From NCBI RefSeq assembly GCF_000633455.1, contig NZ_AYMG01000021.1:1-63987 (forward strand): 63,987 bases of DNA, written 5' to 3'. Under the pieces are notes generated by a model, which was not told the origin of the DNA, did no database searches, and was given only the letters and a program-made list of their open reading frames with translations. Shown piece by piece: positions 26,603 to 33,982 of this stretch (position 1 is the stretch's first letter; every line of letters starts with the position of its first letter). This DNA comes from Pedobacter jeongneungensis. Lineage in GTDB: Bacteria > Bacteroidota > Bacteroidia > Sphingobacteriales > Sphingobacteriaceae. Made by a program: the position numbers and the translations under genes.

Positions 26603-27118
26603 AGATGTATCAAAAATATAAAATTGTTTGATATTTCAAACTAAGGATTAATATTGTGGAGAAGACCATCACGGAAACCTGACATGCAGATCTCTCCACT
26701 TCGCTGCACTACGATCGAGACGACGACCGCTGGATGAGTGCTCTAAATTAGATGACCCTACCGGATTAAACGGTTCCACCCTTGCATAAACCTTTGTTTA
26801 TAAACCTTATTGAAGTGAAAAGCCCGCAATCCCGATTTTCATCGGGAGAGGACTTGCAACGGAAAGAAGGACTGATACCTCCGATAAAATGCTGGCTTTC
26901 ATTTTCAAATCTATTAAATACTCTTTTTGTGGTCGGTGAGACATTGGCTTCCGGAAAAAATTTCTACAGATAGATCTCTCCGCTGCGTTGCACTCCGGTC
27001 GAGAGGACGATCGCATAATAAGCGATCAGGCTGAGATAACGATCGGTTAAAAATTCTTACTATGAAAATTAAGGTGATTTGCGGATTGCTTACATTTTAT
27101 TTTTAATTTCGTGGCATT
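26603..27118. repeat. 516-bp gap with several REP-like elements
   Basis: No gene is visible between plsC and trpS (divergent). Repeat pieces: AGATCTCTCCACTTCGCTGCACTAC followed by GATCGAGACGAC (about 26691-26725; first part given in short), a CCCGAT/ATCGGG hairpin inside an AAGCCCGCAAT...GACTTGCAACGG frame (26820-26860), and a second AGATCTCTCC...GGTCGAGAGGACGA copy (about 26970-27013). They are related to the elements at 12407 and 23639. Confidence 0.65.
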
Positions 27119-28117
27119 ATGAAAGAAACAGTGGTGAGCGGCATCCGCTCAACAGGAAAATTACATTTAGGCAATTACTATGGCGCGGTTAAAAACTTCG
27201 TGCAAATGCAGAACGATTACAATTGCTATTTTTTTATTGCCGATTTACATTCTTTAACAACGCACCCTACCCCAGCCGATTTACATGGCAATATTAAACA
27301 TGTATTGGTTGAATATTTGGCGAGTGGAATTGACCCTGAGAACAGTACCATTTATATACAAAGTGATGTTCCGGAAATTGCGGAACTTTATTTATACCTG
27401 AACATGAACGCTTATATGGGCGAGCTTGAACGTAGCACTTCTTTTAAAGATAAGGTACGTGCTAACCCTGATAATGTTAATGCAGGTTTATTAACCTACC
27501 CGGTATTGATGGCGGCTGATATTTTAATCCATAAGGCGACTAAAGTACCTGTTGGAAAAGACCAGGAACAGCATTTAGAAATGGCCCGTACTTTCGGCAA
27601 CCGTTTTAACAGGTTATACAATACCGAATATTTTCCGGAGCCCTATGCATTTAGCTATTCTGATAAACTGGTAAAAGTACCTGGTTTAGATGGCAAAGGT
27701 AAAATGGGTAAATCAGAAGGCGAAGCCAATGCAGTTTATTTATCAGATGATCCTGAAACGATCCGCAAGAAAGTGATGAGAGCAGTGAGTGATGGCGGTC
27801 CGACAGAAGAAAACCAGCCAAAACCCGAGCCGATCCAGAATCTTTTCGATTTAATGAAGGTGGTTTCGAGCATTGATACACATGCTCATTTTGAAGATTT
27901 GTATAACAAAATGCAGATCCGTTACGGCGATTTCAAAAAACAACTGGCAGAAGATATGATTATTGCTACCGCACCAATGCGTGAGCGTATTCAGGATATT
28001 GCCAAAGATGATTCTTATTTAAGACAGGTTGCCAAGCATGGTGCATTAAAAGCCCGGGAAAGTGCACAAAAAACCATCAGAGAAGTTCGCAGTTTAATCG
28101 GGTTTAAAAGTTTTTAA
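27119..28117 (+). CDS. trpS: Tryptophanyl-tRNA synthetase
   Basis: This 332-residue class I synthetase charges tRNA(Trp). The HIGH-like motif is GKLHLGNYYG (13-22) and the KMSKS motif is KMGKS (195-199). The middle contains the Trp-binding core and MAADILIHKATKVPVGKDQEQHLE, and the short anticodon-binding C-terminal part is complete. Length is normal for bacterial TrpRS. It is monocistronic or leads a short run with the deoxynucleoside kinase gene, from which it is separated by a hairpin-rich gap. Confidence 0.97.
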   Translation: MKETVVSGIRSTGKLHLGNYYGAVKNFVQMQNDYNCYFFIADLHSLTTHPTPADLHGNIKHVLVEYLASGIDPENSTIYIQSDVPEIAELYLYLNMNAYMGELERSTSFKDKVRANPDNVNAGLLTYPVLMAADILIHKATKVPVGKDQEQHLEMARTFGNRFNRLYNTEYFPEPYAFSYSDKLVKVPGLDGKGKMGKSEGEANAVYLSDDPETIRKKVMRAVSDGGPTEENQPKPEPIQNLFDLMKVVSSIDTHAHFEDLYNKMQIRYGDFKKQLAEDMIIATAPMRERIQDIAKDDSYLRQVAKHGALKARESAQKTIREVRSLIGFKSF

Positions 28118-28129
28118 TAATTTTAATAG

Positions 28130-28239
28130 ATTTGAGAAGCTAGATTTGAGATGTGAGACATTAGATTTGAAATAGATTAATTCTTTCAAATCACAGATCT
28201 TACATCTCACATCACATATCTCATATCTCCAATCTAAAG
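28130..28239. repeat. Word-like inverted repeat, GATTTGAG family, in the trpS-kinase gap
   Basis: GATTTGAG, GATGTGAGA and GATTTGAAA are followed by their complements TTTCAAATC, TCTCACATC and CTCATATCT. GATGTGAGA (28150-28158) pairs with TCTCACATC (28205-28213) around an inner GATTTGAAA/TTTCAAATC stem. It is the same family as 22371-22435 and fills most of the gap up to the kinase ATG at 28243. Confidence 0.8.
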
Positions 28240-28242
28240 AAG

Positions 28243-28857
28243 ATGCACATAGCAATTGTAGGAAATATTGGCGCTGGTAAAACCACTTTAACAGGTTTAT
28301 TGGCCAAGAACTATGGATGGGAAGCTTTATACGAAGCAGTGGATAACAACCCATATCTGGAAGATTTTTATAGCGACATGAAACGCTGGAGCTTTAATCT
28401 TCAGATTTATTTCCTAAACAGTCGTTTTCAGCAGATTACGGACATAGAAGTAAATAAACGTAACGTGATCCAGGATAGGACCATTTATGAGGATGCGCAT
28501 ATTTTTGCCGAAAACCTGCACGATATGGCCTTAATGACCACCCGGGATCATGATAACTACCGTGCTATTTTTGACAACATCACATCATTTATCAAACCGC
28601 CGGATTTGTTGGTTTATTTACGCGCTTCGGTACCAACATTGGTAAACAATATCCAACGCCGTGGCCGTGAGTACGAAGCGGGCATCCGTATTGATTACCT
28701 TTCTAAATTAAATGAAAAATACGAAGCCTGGATAAAAGGGTATAACCTGGGTAAATTATTGATTTTAGATAAAGACAAATTGGATTTCACCAATAATCCT
28801 GAAGATTTAGGGACGGTGATCCAATCAATTGAAGCTGAGATTAACGGTTTATTTTAG
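28243..28857 (+). CDS. Deoxynucleoside kinase
   Basis: This 204-residue protein of the deoxynucleoside kinase family phosphorylates deoxyribonucleosides with ATP. The P-loop is GNIGAGKTT (7-15), the DRTIYEDAHIFAEN motif (about 78-91) provides the ERS/DRS-type catalytic Arg, and RGREYEAGIRIDYL (about 146-159) holds the LID residues. Length fits dGK/dAK-type enzymes; the base preference (dG, dA or other) cannot be read. The gene follows trpS and precedes DUF5808 and kdsB on the same strand. Confidence 0.9.
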   Translation: MHIAIVGNIGAGKTTLTGLLAKNYGWEALYEAVDNNPYLEDFYSDMKRWSFNLQIYFLNSRFQQITDIEVNKRNVIQDRTIYEDAHIFAENLHDMALMTTRDHDNYRAIFDNITSFIKPPDLLVYLRASVPTLVNNIQRRGREYEAGIRIDYLSKLNEKYEAWIKGYNLGKLLILDKDKLDFTNNPEDLGTVIQSIEAEINGLF

Positions 28858-28913
28858 CCCCCATCCCCTAAAAGGAAGTTGAATCATAATAAATGGTTTA
28901 AATATTTAATGCG

Positions 28914-29123
28914 ATGAATATGGAAAAAGATTTCGAGCACGACAAACCAGAAAACTGGAAATGGGGCACTTTTTATTTTAATAAAAAGGACTCCAGATTA
29001 ATTGTTCCTAAGCGTGTAAAATTGCTGGGCTGGACATTTAACTTTGCGCATCCTATATCTTATATCGTTATCGCAATGATCTTCCTTTTTGTTTTTTATC
29101 AATTTTATAAGCATAATATATGA
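28914..29123 (+). CDS. DUF5808 family small membrane protein
   Basis: This 69-residue protein matches the DUF5808 pattern: WGTFYFNKKDSRLIVPKR (about 20-37) and LGWTFNFAHP (about 41-50), then one C-terminal transmembrane helix (about 51-66). It is a widespread, uncharacterised family of short membrane proteins. Its stop codon overlaps the kdsB start by 4 bp (ATGA), so the two are translationally coupled. It may have no link to the lipopolysaccharide role of KdsB. The start at the second Met (28920) is possible. Confidence 0.85.
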   Translation: MNMEKDFEHDKPENWKWGTFYFNKKDSRLIVPKRVKLLGWTFNFAHPISYIVIAMIFLFVFYQFYKHNI

Positions 29124-29908
29124 GCGATGAAAAATCACATTCATCCTTAAGCGATTCAAAAATCATTGGAATTATCCCTGCACGGTATGCTTCTACCCGC
29201 TTTCCGGGCAAACCTTTGGTTGATATTGCCGGAAAAAGCATGATCCAGAGGGTTTATGAGCAGGCATCGAAAGCAAAAAGTTTATCAAAAGTGGTTGTGG
29301 CTACAGATGATGAACGCATTGCGGACGAAGTGAAAAGGTTTGGTGGAGAGTTTATCTTCACCTCTTCCGATCATCAAAGTGGAACCGATAGATGTGCTGA
29401 GGTAATTGAACAATTGCCTGGATACGATATTGTAATCAATATTCAGGGCGACGAACCTTTTATCGAACCCGCACAGATCGAATTATTGACCAGCTGTTTT
29501 ACCGAAGAAAAAGTACAGTTGGCTACTTTGATCAAATCTATTCATAGTCAGGAGAGTGTGTACAATCCGAATAGTCCGAAGGTTGTGATCGATGTAAACG
29601 GTCGCGCCATGTATTTCAGCCGTAGTCCGATTCCTTTTATCAGAAATGGCGAACCAGGAGTATGGGCAGAAAAACACCAGTTTTACAAGCACATCGGTAT
29701 ATATGGTTATCGCACAGAATCTCTAAAAGCCATTACCAAACTTCCTCCATCCTCTTTAGAGATTGCAGAAAGTTTGGAACAGCTACGCTGGATTGAAAAT
29801 GGTTTTTATATCCAAACCAAAGTTACCGACCTGGAAACGGTTGCTATTGATACCCCTGAAGATTTATTGAAGTTAAATAATCTATTGGAGGCGTTGAAAC
29901 TGGAATAA
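29120..29908 (+). CDS. kdsB: 3-deoxy-manno-octulosonate cytidylyltransferase
   Basis: This 262-residue enzyme activates Kdo to CMP-Kdo for lipid A/LPS core synthesis. It has IIPARYASTRFPGKPL (about 17-32), the NIQGDEPFI motif (about 109-117), and the PRSPIPF-type segment (SRSPIPFIR, about 166-174) typical of KdsB. Length is normal, with about 16 extra residues at the N terminus (SDEKSHSSLSDSK). It starts inside the DUF5808 stop codon. Its presence confirms a Gram-negative LPS-bearing organism. Confidence 0.96.
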   Translation: MSDEKSHSSLSDSKIIGIIPARYASTRFPGKPLVDIAGKSMIQRVYEQASKAKSLSKVVVATDDERIADEVKRFGGEFIFTSSDHQSGTDRCAEVIEQLPGYDIVINIQGDEPFIEPAQIELLTSCFTEEKVQLATLIKSIHSQESVYNPNSPKVVIDVNGRAMYFSRSPIPFIRNGEPGVWAEKHQFYKHIGIYGYRTESLKAITKLPPSSLEIAESLEQLRWIENGFYIQTKVTDLETVAIDTPEDLLKLNNLLEALKLE

Positions 29909-29917
29909 AGTTCATTT

Positions 29918-29981
29918 GTGGTTAATCGGTTAACTGTTTAAAGCGGTTAATCGACTAGGGACTCCAGACTGCTGACTTTGG
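29918..29981. repeat. Word-like repeats between kdsB and the MarR-GNAT gene
   Basis: GGTTAATCG occurs twice (29920 and 29945), followed by GACT words (GACTAGGGACTCCAGACTGC, then TGACTTTGGACTA). The GACT family is also seen at 40545-40616 and 46051-46092. The two genes here are convergent. Confidence 0.6.
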
Positions 29982-29982
29982 A

Positions 29983-30936
29983 CTATTTAACGACCAGTTC
30001 CATCTGAATATTACATCTTGTATAAGGCGTTGGTTTGCCCGCTACCTTCTGGAAGCCCAGTTTATGGTAAAGGTTGATGGCTGGTTTTAAAATGGTATTA
30101 CTTTCCAGGTATATTTTCGAAGCACCCAACGACTTCGCTTTTTCAACAATTGCATTGGCCAATAAAAAACCTACATTTTTTCCCTGTGCCTTTGGAGATA
30201 CGGCCATTTTGGCGAGTTCAAAATCATATTCGCCATCATTCATTTTAATCAATGCACAAACCCCCATTGGCTCCCCCTCATATAAAGCAACCAGTATATA
30301 ACCACCTTTATCTAAAATATAGCCTTGTGGATTATCCAATGCTTTATAATCAGATTCTTCCATGGTAAAATAATGCGAAATCCATTCTACATTTAATGCC
30401 CTGAAAGCTTCCTGATACTTAGCCTGGTAATCTACAATTTCGACCTTTAAACTATCTCTCTCCTTTTTCTTTTCCATCACCCTTCTTAATAAGGTTTTCT
30501 GTTCTAATAAAAATTCCCACTCACCTATAGCTTCCCAAAGTTTGTTCTGTGATTGAGCCGATATCTCTTCAACAGCTGCGTTAACATCGATCAGTTGATC
30601 TTCTATTTCTTTAGAAATCGCTATTCCTTTTTTAGAAAGGCTTACCAGGTTCCGCCTGCCGTCAGTTTTATCTTTGCTTTCTTTTACATAACCTTTTTTC
30701 AGCATTTCACTTATTATTTTACTCACTGAAGGGTGCGAATGCCCTATATCTTTGGCCAATTCAGTGATTGTTTTCTCTTCCCCTTGCGCCAGCGAGTAAA
30801 AAACCGGGAACCATTTTGGCTGCATATCTATATTGTACAGTTTATAAATTTGAGCCGCATCTTCTGTAACCTTATCGGTTAACATTCTCAACCTGCTTCC
30901 TATAGCAACTTTACCTGTTTGTTCGAAAAAATTCAT
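29983..30936 (-). CDS. MarR-family regulator fused to a GNAT acetyltransferase
   Basis: This 317-residue protein has an N-terminal winged-helix MarR domain (about 1-145; KTITELAKDIGHSHPSVSKIISEMLKKGYV, with the wing KDKTDGRRNLVSLSKKG, in part) and a C-terminal GNAT domain (about 165-315) with the acetyl-CoA loop AQGKNVG (about 254-260). Such fusions exist elsewhere and may acetylate a small molecule while repressing its transport genes. Sites resembling an operator lie directly upstream (30949-30973), which suggests autoregulation. The substrate is unknown. Confidence 0.93.
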   Translation of the reverse strand: MNFFEQTGKVAIGSRLRMLTDKVTEDAAQIYKLYNIDMQPKWFPVFYSLAQGEEKTITELAKDIGHSHPSVSKIISEMLKKGYVKESKDKTDGRRNLVSLSKKGIAISKEIEDQLIDVNAAVEEISAQSQNKLWEAIGEWEFLLEQKTLLRRVMEKKKERDSLKVEIVDYQAKYQEAFRALNVEWISHYFTMEESDYKALDNPQGYILDKGGYILVALYEGEPMGVCALIKMNDGEYDFELAKMAVSPKAQGKNVGFLLANAIVEKAKSLGASKIYLESNTILKPAINLYHKLGFQKVAGKPTPYTRCNIQMELVVK

Positions 30937-30948
30937 AACAATAATTAA

Positions 30949-30973
30949 TTACGTAATCAGTTACGCAAATATA
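30949..30973 (-). promoter_or_regulatory. -7 box with overlapping MarR-type operator
   Basis: On the minus strand TATATTTG (30966-30973) matches TAnnTTTG. Just downstream on the transcript lie GCGTAA and TTACGTAA (30949-30956), repeats of the same TTACGy half-site 12 bp apart. A regulator bound here would block transcription start, which fits an autorepressed MarR gene. Confidence 0.6.
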
Positions 30974-31027
30974 AGAAAAAAAAATAATTATGGTTATATG
31001 TCGGGTAAAATATTTAATTTAATCAAA

Positions 31028-31585
31028 ATGAAAAAACTCATCTATACGCTCTCTTTTATCTTGTTGATAACGGTTACCCGTGCACAAGAGCCGATAGGAA
31101 TTGAGGTTAAAAGTAATCTGCTTAATTTAGTTGCAAAACGGCCCTCCTTCTCCATCGAAAAAACCTTTTCTAATAAATACGGTATCGAACTTTCATATAC
31201 ATCAGGGGAGCTTAATATTGGAAGATATTATAAATATGATGGCTTTTTATTAAGAGCAAAAAAATATGCTGACGAAATTAAACCCGGCAACCTTATCCCC
31301 TTTTATGGTTTATACCTTGGCAACTTAAATAAAACAATCAGTAAGGATGGTTATGTGGATCGTACAGGTTTTATCAGTGTTGCGAGCCGGAATTTTATGG
31401 CTAATTCTGTACGTGCCGGCGGAAATATCGGCTTTCTGTTTATCCCTAAAAAACGCTTTTTATTAGAAACGACAGGCGGTTTAGGTTACGGAAAGTATTT
31501 TAACGTAACCAATTATGCTTCTAACCCTAATCCAAAGGGTTACCTCGATTTTCAATTTTGGCTTTCAGCAGGCTATATTTTTTAA
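31028..31585 (+). CDS. Small outer-membrane beta-barrel-like protein
   Basis: This 185-residue protein starts at the ATG at 31028, because MKKLIYTLSFILLITVTRA is a clean signal peptide; the longer frame from 30998 adds ten unrelated residues. The mature part is rich in alternating strands with aromatic ends and finishes in ...QFWLSAGYIF, the C-terminal Phe typical of outer-membrane barrels. It resembles DUF3575-type proteins, but I do not recognise a specific family. It is followed by a lipoprotein gene after 40 bp. Confidence 0.7.
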   Translation: MKKLIYTLSFILLITVTRAQEPIGIEVKSNLLNLVAKRPSFSIEKTFSNKYGIELSYTSGELNIGRYYKYDGFLLRAKKYADEIKPGNLIPFYGLYLGNLNKTISKDGYVDRTGFISVASRNFMANSVRAGGNIGFLFIPKKRFLLETTGGLGYGKYFNVTNYASNPNPKGYLDFQFWLSAGYIF

Positions 31586-31625
31586 ATTTGGATAGTTGTT
31601 TAAATTAGAATTTGTAGTTTTGATT

Positions 31626-32168
31626 ATGAAGAAATTATTACTTTTCGTTGCCTTTAGTGTTATTTTATTTGCCGCGTGCAAATCGGGTGGAGAAAAAAAA
31701 GCTGATGCCATTGAGTTTAAAAATGTAAACCAAACTATAGCCAAATCTTTTTCGGATTTAAAAAAATTAGACACTTTTAAAATCGAACTAACCGGAAGGA
31801 AACCTGAAGAAATGGTATTGAATTTTACCATTAAAAACGCTGAGGGAAAAGAGATTTACAATGCTAAAATCAAGGGAACCGAATTGGTGAGCAATACCGA
31901 CCCCAATGTTGACCTTTCAAAAGAGAAAGACCAGGTTATTTTCTTAAAAACCATAGCAGACGACTTTTTCAGCGATGATAATTTTCTTGAACCTGCAGTA
32001 ATGCCTGACGATAAGGCTGATAAATACACGCCAGATAAAGCACTTTACGAAGAGCTAAAAAAATCAGGATTAAATGGCTTTAAATACCGTTTGGGTAAAG
32101 AAAATAACATTTACATTGCCTGGAGTGAAAAAGAGCAAAAGGTGAAGATTTATTATAATTGCTGTTAA
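31626..32168 (+). CDS. Putative lipoprotein of unknown function
   Basis: This 180-residue protein starts at ATG 31626 (MKKLLLFVAFSVILFAAC), giving a lipobox with Cys18 followed by KSGGEKKADA. The rest is a soluble Lys/Asp-rich domain (about 30-180) with a YTPDKALYEEL stretch and the ending KVKIYYNCC. I recognise no family. It follows the barrel-like protein on the same strand and may be co-transcribed. Confidence 0.75.
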   Translation: MKKLLLFVAFSVILFAACKSGGEKKADAIEFKNVNQTIAKSFSDLKKLDTFKIELTGRKPEEMVLNFTIKNAEGKEIYNAKIKGTELVSNTDPNVDLSKEKDQVIFLKTIADDFFSDDNFLEPAVMPDDKADKYTPDKALYEELKKSGLNGFKYRLGKENNIYIAWSEKEQKVKIYYNCC

Positions 32169-32353
32169 GCCATTGTCCTAATCATAAAATTAATTACTAT
32201 ATTTATTTGAAAGCATAACAATATATAGTTGCGCTAAAATCCATTCCTTTTTTCTGTTTAGTTCGATAATGTTTTGTCCATAAACTAAACATCATATCTT
32301 GATGCTAATTAAGCACCAGAATAACATCCCATGAAAAATATAAAAAAAATAAT

Positions 32354-32737
32354 ATGGGAGATATTAGTCGCGAAATTATTTTTGAAAATTTAAAGTCAAA
32401 AAAGATTGACTTACTTTCAACGCATACCAAACTTTCGATACCGGTAATTAATCGGATGTATAGAAAGATGATTAACGGGATTAAATTTGATGACATTAAG
32501 GTATGTGATAACTTTATAATTGATGGTCACCACCGTTATATTAGTTCGTTATTAGCAGATATTGAACTGGGCAGGATACCATCATGTAAAACCAGCGCAA
32601 CAAATGTTTGTGAATGGCACAAAGTAGAATTTGTTGATGAAGAATGGGATACTGAATTAAAGATCAAGAGAATGAATGAGTTAGATGCCAAATTCAATAA
32701 TATATCTTTAGAAAAAATATTCGAAATAACAAAATAA
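32354..32737 (+). CDS. Small ParB-like (Srx-fold) domain protein
   Basis: This 127-residue soluble protein has the core ICDNFIIDGHHRYISSLLA, given here in short as IIDGHHRYISS (about 57-67). A G-H-H-R signature after a strand and before a helix is like the ParB/sulfiredoxin-like nuclease domain. The N-terminal helix and the C-terminal helical tail are short. No DNA-binding HTH is seen. It is 16 bp upstream of a HAD-like gene and likely co-transcribed. Assigning function beyond the fold is not justified. Confidence 0.65.
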   Translation: MGDISREIIFENLKSKKIDLLSTHTKLSIPVINRMYRKMINGIKFDDIKVCDNFIIDGHHRYISSLLADIELGRIPSCKTSATNVCEWHKVEFVDEEWDTELKIKRMNELDAKFNNISLEKIFEITK

Positions 32738-32753
32738 AGCGTAAATTCGTATT

Positions 32754-33224
32754 ATGTTTTTATTATTAGACATAGACGGCGTAATGGTACCTGCTAACTC
32801 ATGGAGAAAACCAGAGATTTTAGCAGATGGCTTTGCTGAGTTTAATCCTAAAGCAGTTAAAGCACTAAATAAAATTCTTCATCATCATAATTTTGAAATT
32901 GTTCTTACCACTTCGCATAAGTTTAAGTACAGTTTAAATCAATGGCTTGATATTTTTAAAACAAGAGATATCATTTTAAGCAAAATTGACCGTCTTCCAG
33001 ATAACATCGATCTAGTTAACAGAAAGAGTGAGATCCTAAACTGGTTTAACTCACAAGACAATAATGATGATTTTATTATCCTTGACGACGATAAATCGCT
33101 TAATGATTTGCCTCCATCTTTAAAACAACGATTGGTTCAAACCAGTGCATCCGTTGGTTTAACTGATGATCTGGCAGATGAGGTACTCGAACTGGCTGAA
33201 AAAAGTCATCGCGAATTCGCTTAG
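32754..33224 (+). CDS. HAD-like hydrolase domain (Swiss Army Knife RNA-repair type)
   Basis: This 156-residue protein starts MFLLLDIDGVMVPANSW, with the HAD nucleophile motif DIDGV (residues 6-10). The second motif is LTTSHKFK (about 52-59) and the Asp-rich third motif is FIILDDDKSL (about 105-114). This short cap-less HAD form resembles the HAD domain found with RNA-repair ligases. It sits 16 bp after the ParB-like gene and 12 bp before the DinB-like gene. It should act on phosphoesters; the substrate may be a nucleic acid end or a small molecule. Confidence 0.75.
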   Translation: MFLLLDIDGVMVPANSWRKPEILADGFAEFNPKAVKALNKILHHHNFEIVLTTSHKFKYSLNQWLDIFKTRDIILSKIDRLPDNIDLVNRKSEILNWFNSQDNNDDFIILDDDKSLNDLPPSLKQRLVQTSASVGLTDDLADEVLELAEKSHREFA

Positions 33225-33236
33225 GGGCTCTCTTTC

Positions 33237-33710
33237 ATGAAAAAATCTGATTTTATTGCAAATCGTTTAAGAGAGATTTTTTTAAATGGTTATTGGATAG
33301 CCAATACCAATTATAAAGATCAGTTAGAAAGCATCAATTGGGAACAGGCCGTCTATCAGGTAGGAAATTTAAAGACCATTGCGGCCCTAACCTATCATAT
33401 CAATTATTATTTAGCCGGAATTTTAACAGTTTTTAATGGTGGTCTGCTAGAAATCAAAGATCAATATAGTTTCGATCTTCCACCTATACATTCGGAAGCT
33501 GATTGGAATAAATTAGCTTCCGAATTATTTGATAATGCTTCAGTTTTTGCTATCGCAGTGGAAAAAATGCCGGAAGAAAAATTTGATGAAATGTTTGTAA
33601 ACGAAAAATATGGCACTTACCTACGTAATATAGAAGCTGTAATTGAACATAGTTATTATCATTTAGGGCAGATTGTGCTGATTAAAAAATTGATATTAGC
33701 TACTCAATAA
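33237..33710 (+). CDS. DinB-like (DUF1572-type) four-helix protein
   Basis: This 157-residue protein shows the DinB/YfiT pattern of a four-helix bundle with a three-His metal site. Candidate ligands are the His in LTYHINYYL (about 60) and the two His in EHSYYHLGQI (about 138-145). Such proteins are metal-dependent transferases or hydrolases, many of unknown function, some linked to thiol metabolism. It closes the three-gene set starting at 32354. Confidence 0.78.
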   Translation: MKKSDFIANRLREIFLNGYWIANTNYKDQLESINWEQAVYQVGNLKTIAALTYHINYYLAGILTVFNGGLLEIKDQYSFDLPPIHSEADWNKLASELFDNASVFAIAVEKMPEEKFDEMFVNEKYGTYLRNIEAVIEHSYYHLGQIVLIKKLILATQ

Positions 33711-33921
33711 TATAATCTGTTACTAAACGATAATTTCATACATAAAATTAAGGATTTGGCAGATATGACATAGATCTTCACCATATAATAATCTAAAATA
33801 GTCGTTTCATACTTCAAAAAACGGATACTTATCCCCCTCATTAAGCTATTTTACTGAATCACATCGCTTTATCATATTTAAAATATCTTCTTTTTTCATG
33901 CTCGGAAACAAGGAATTTTCT
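33711..33921. other. AT-rich gap before pyrG
   Basis: No gene is visible. It is AT-rich, with a sharp drop in coding signal after the DinB-like gene, and ends in the pyrG promoter. Confidence 0.4.
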
Positions 33922-33929
33922 TACCTTTG
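33922..33929 (+). promoter_or_regulatory. Candidate -7 promoter box of pyrG
   Basis: TACCTTTG matches TAnnTTTG. It is 54 bp upstream of the pyrG ATG, leaving a leader of about 47 nt that carries the hairpin at 33946. Confidence 0.6.
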
Positions 33930-33945
33930 TATCCCGTACAAAAAG

Positions 33946-33967
33946 CGGCAATAATTACATTTTGCCG
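33946..33967 (+). other. Hairpin in the pyrG leader
   Basis: CGGCAA (33946-33951) and TTGCCG (33962-33967) form a 6-bp stem, extendable by A-T pairs, that ends 15 nt before the ATG, where it could affect ribosome binding. No T-run follows, so it is not a terminator. Confidence 0.5.
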
Positions 33968-33982
33968 TAAAAAATCACAAAC

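Noticed and set aside
26782..26973. Plus-strand 63-residue open frame
   Set aside because: It is made of repeat pieces in the plsC-trpS gap.
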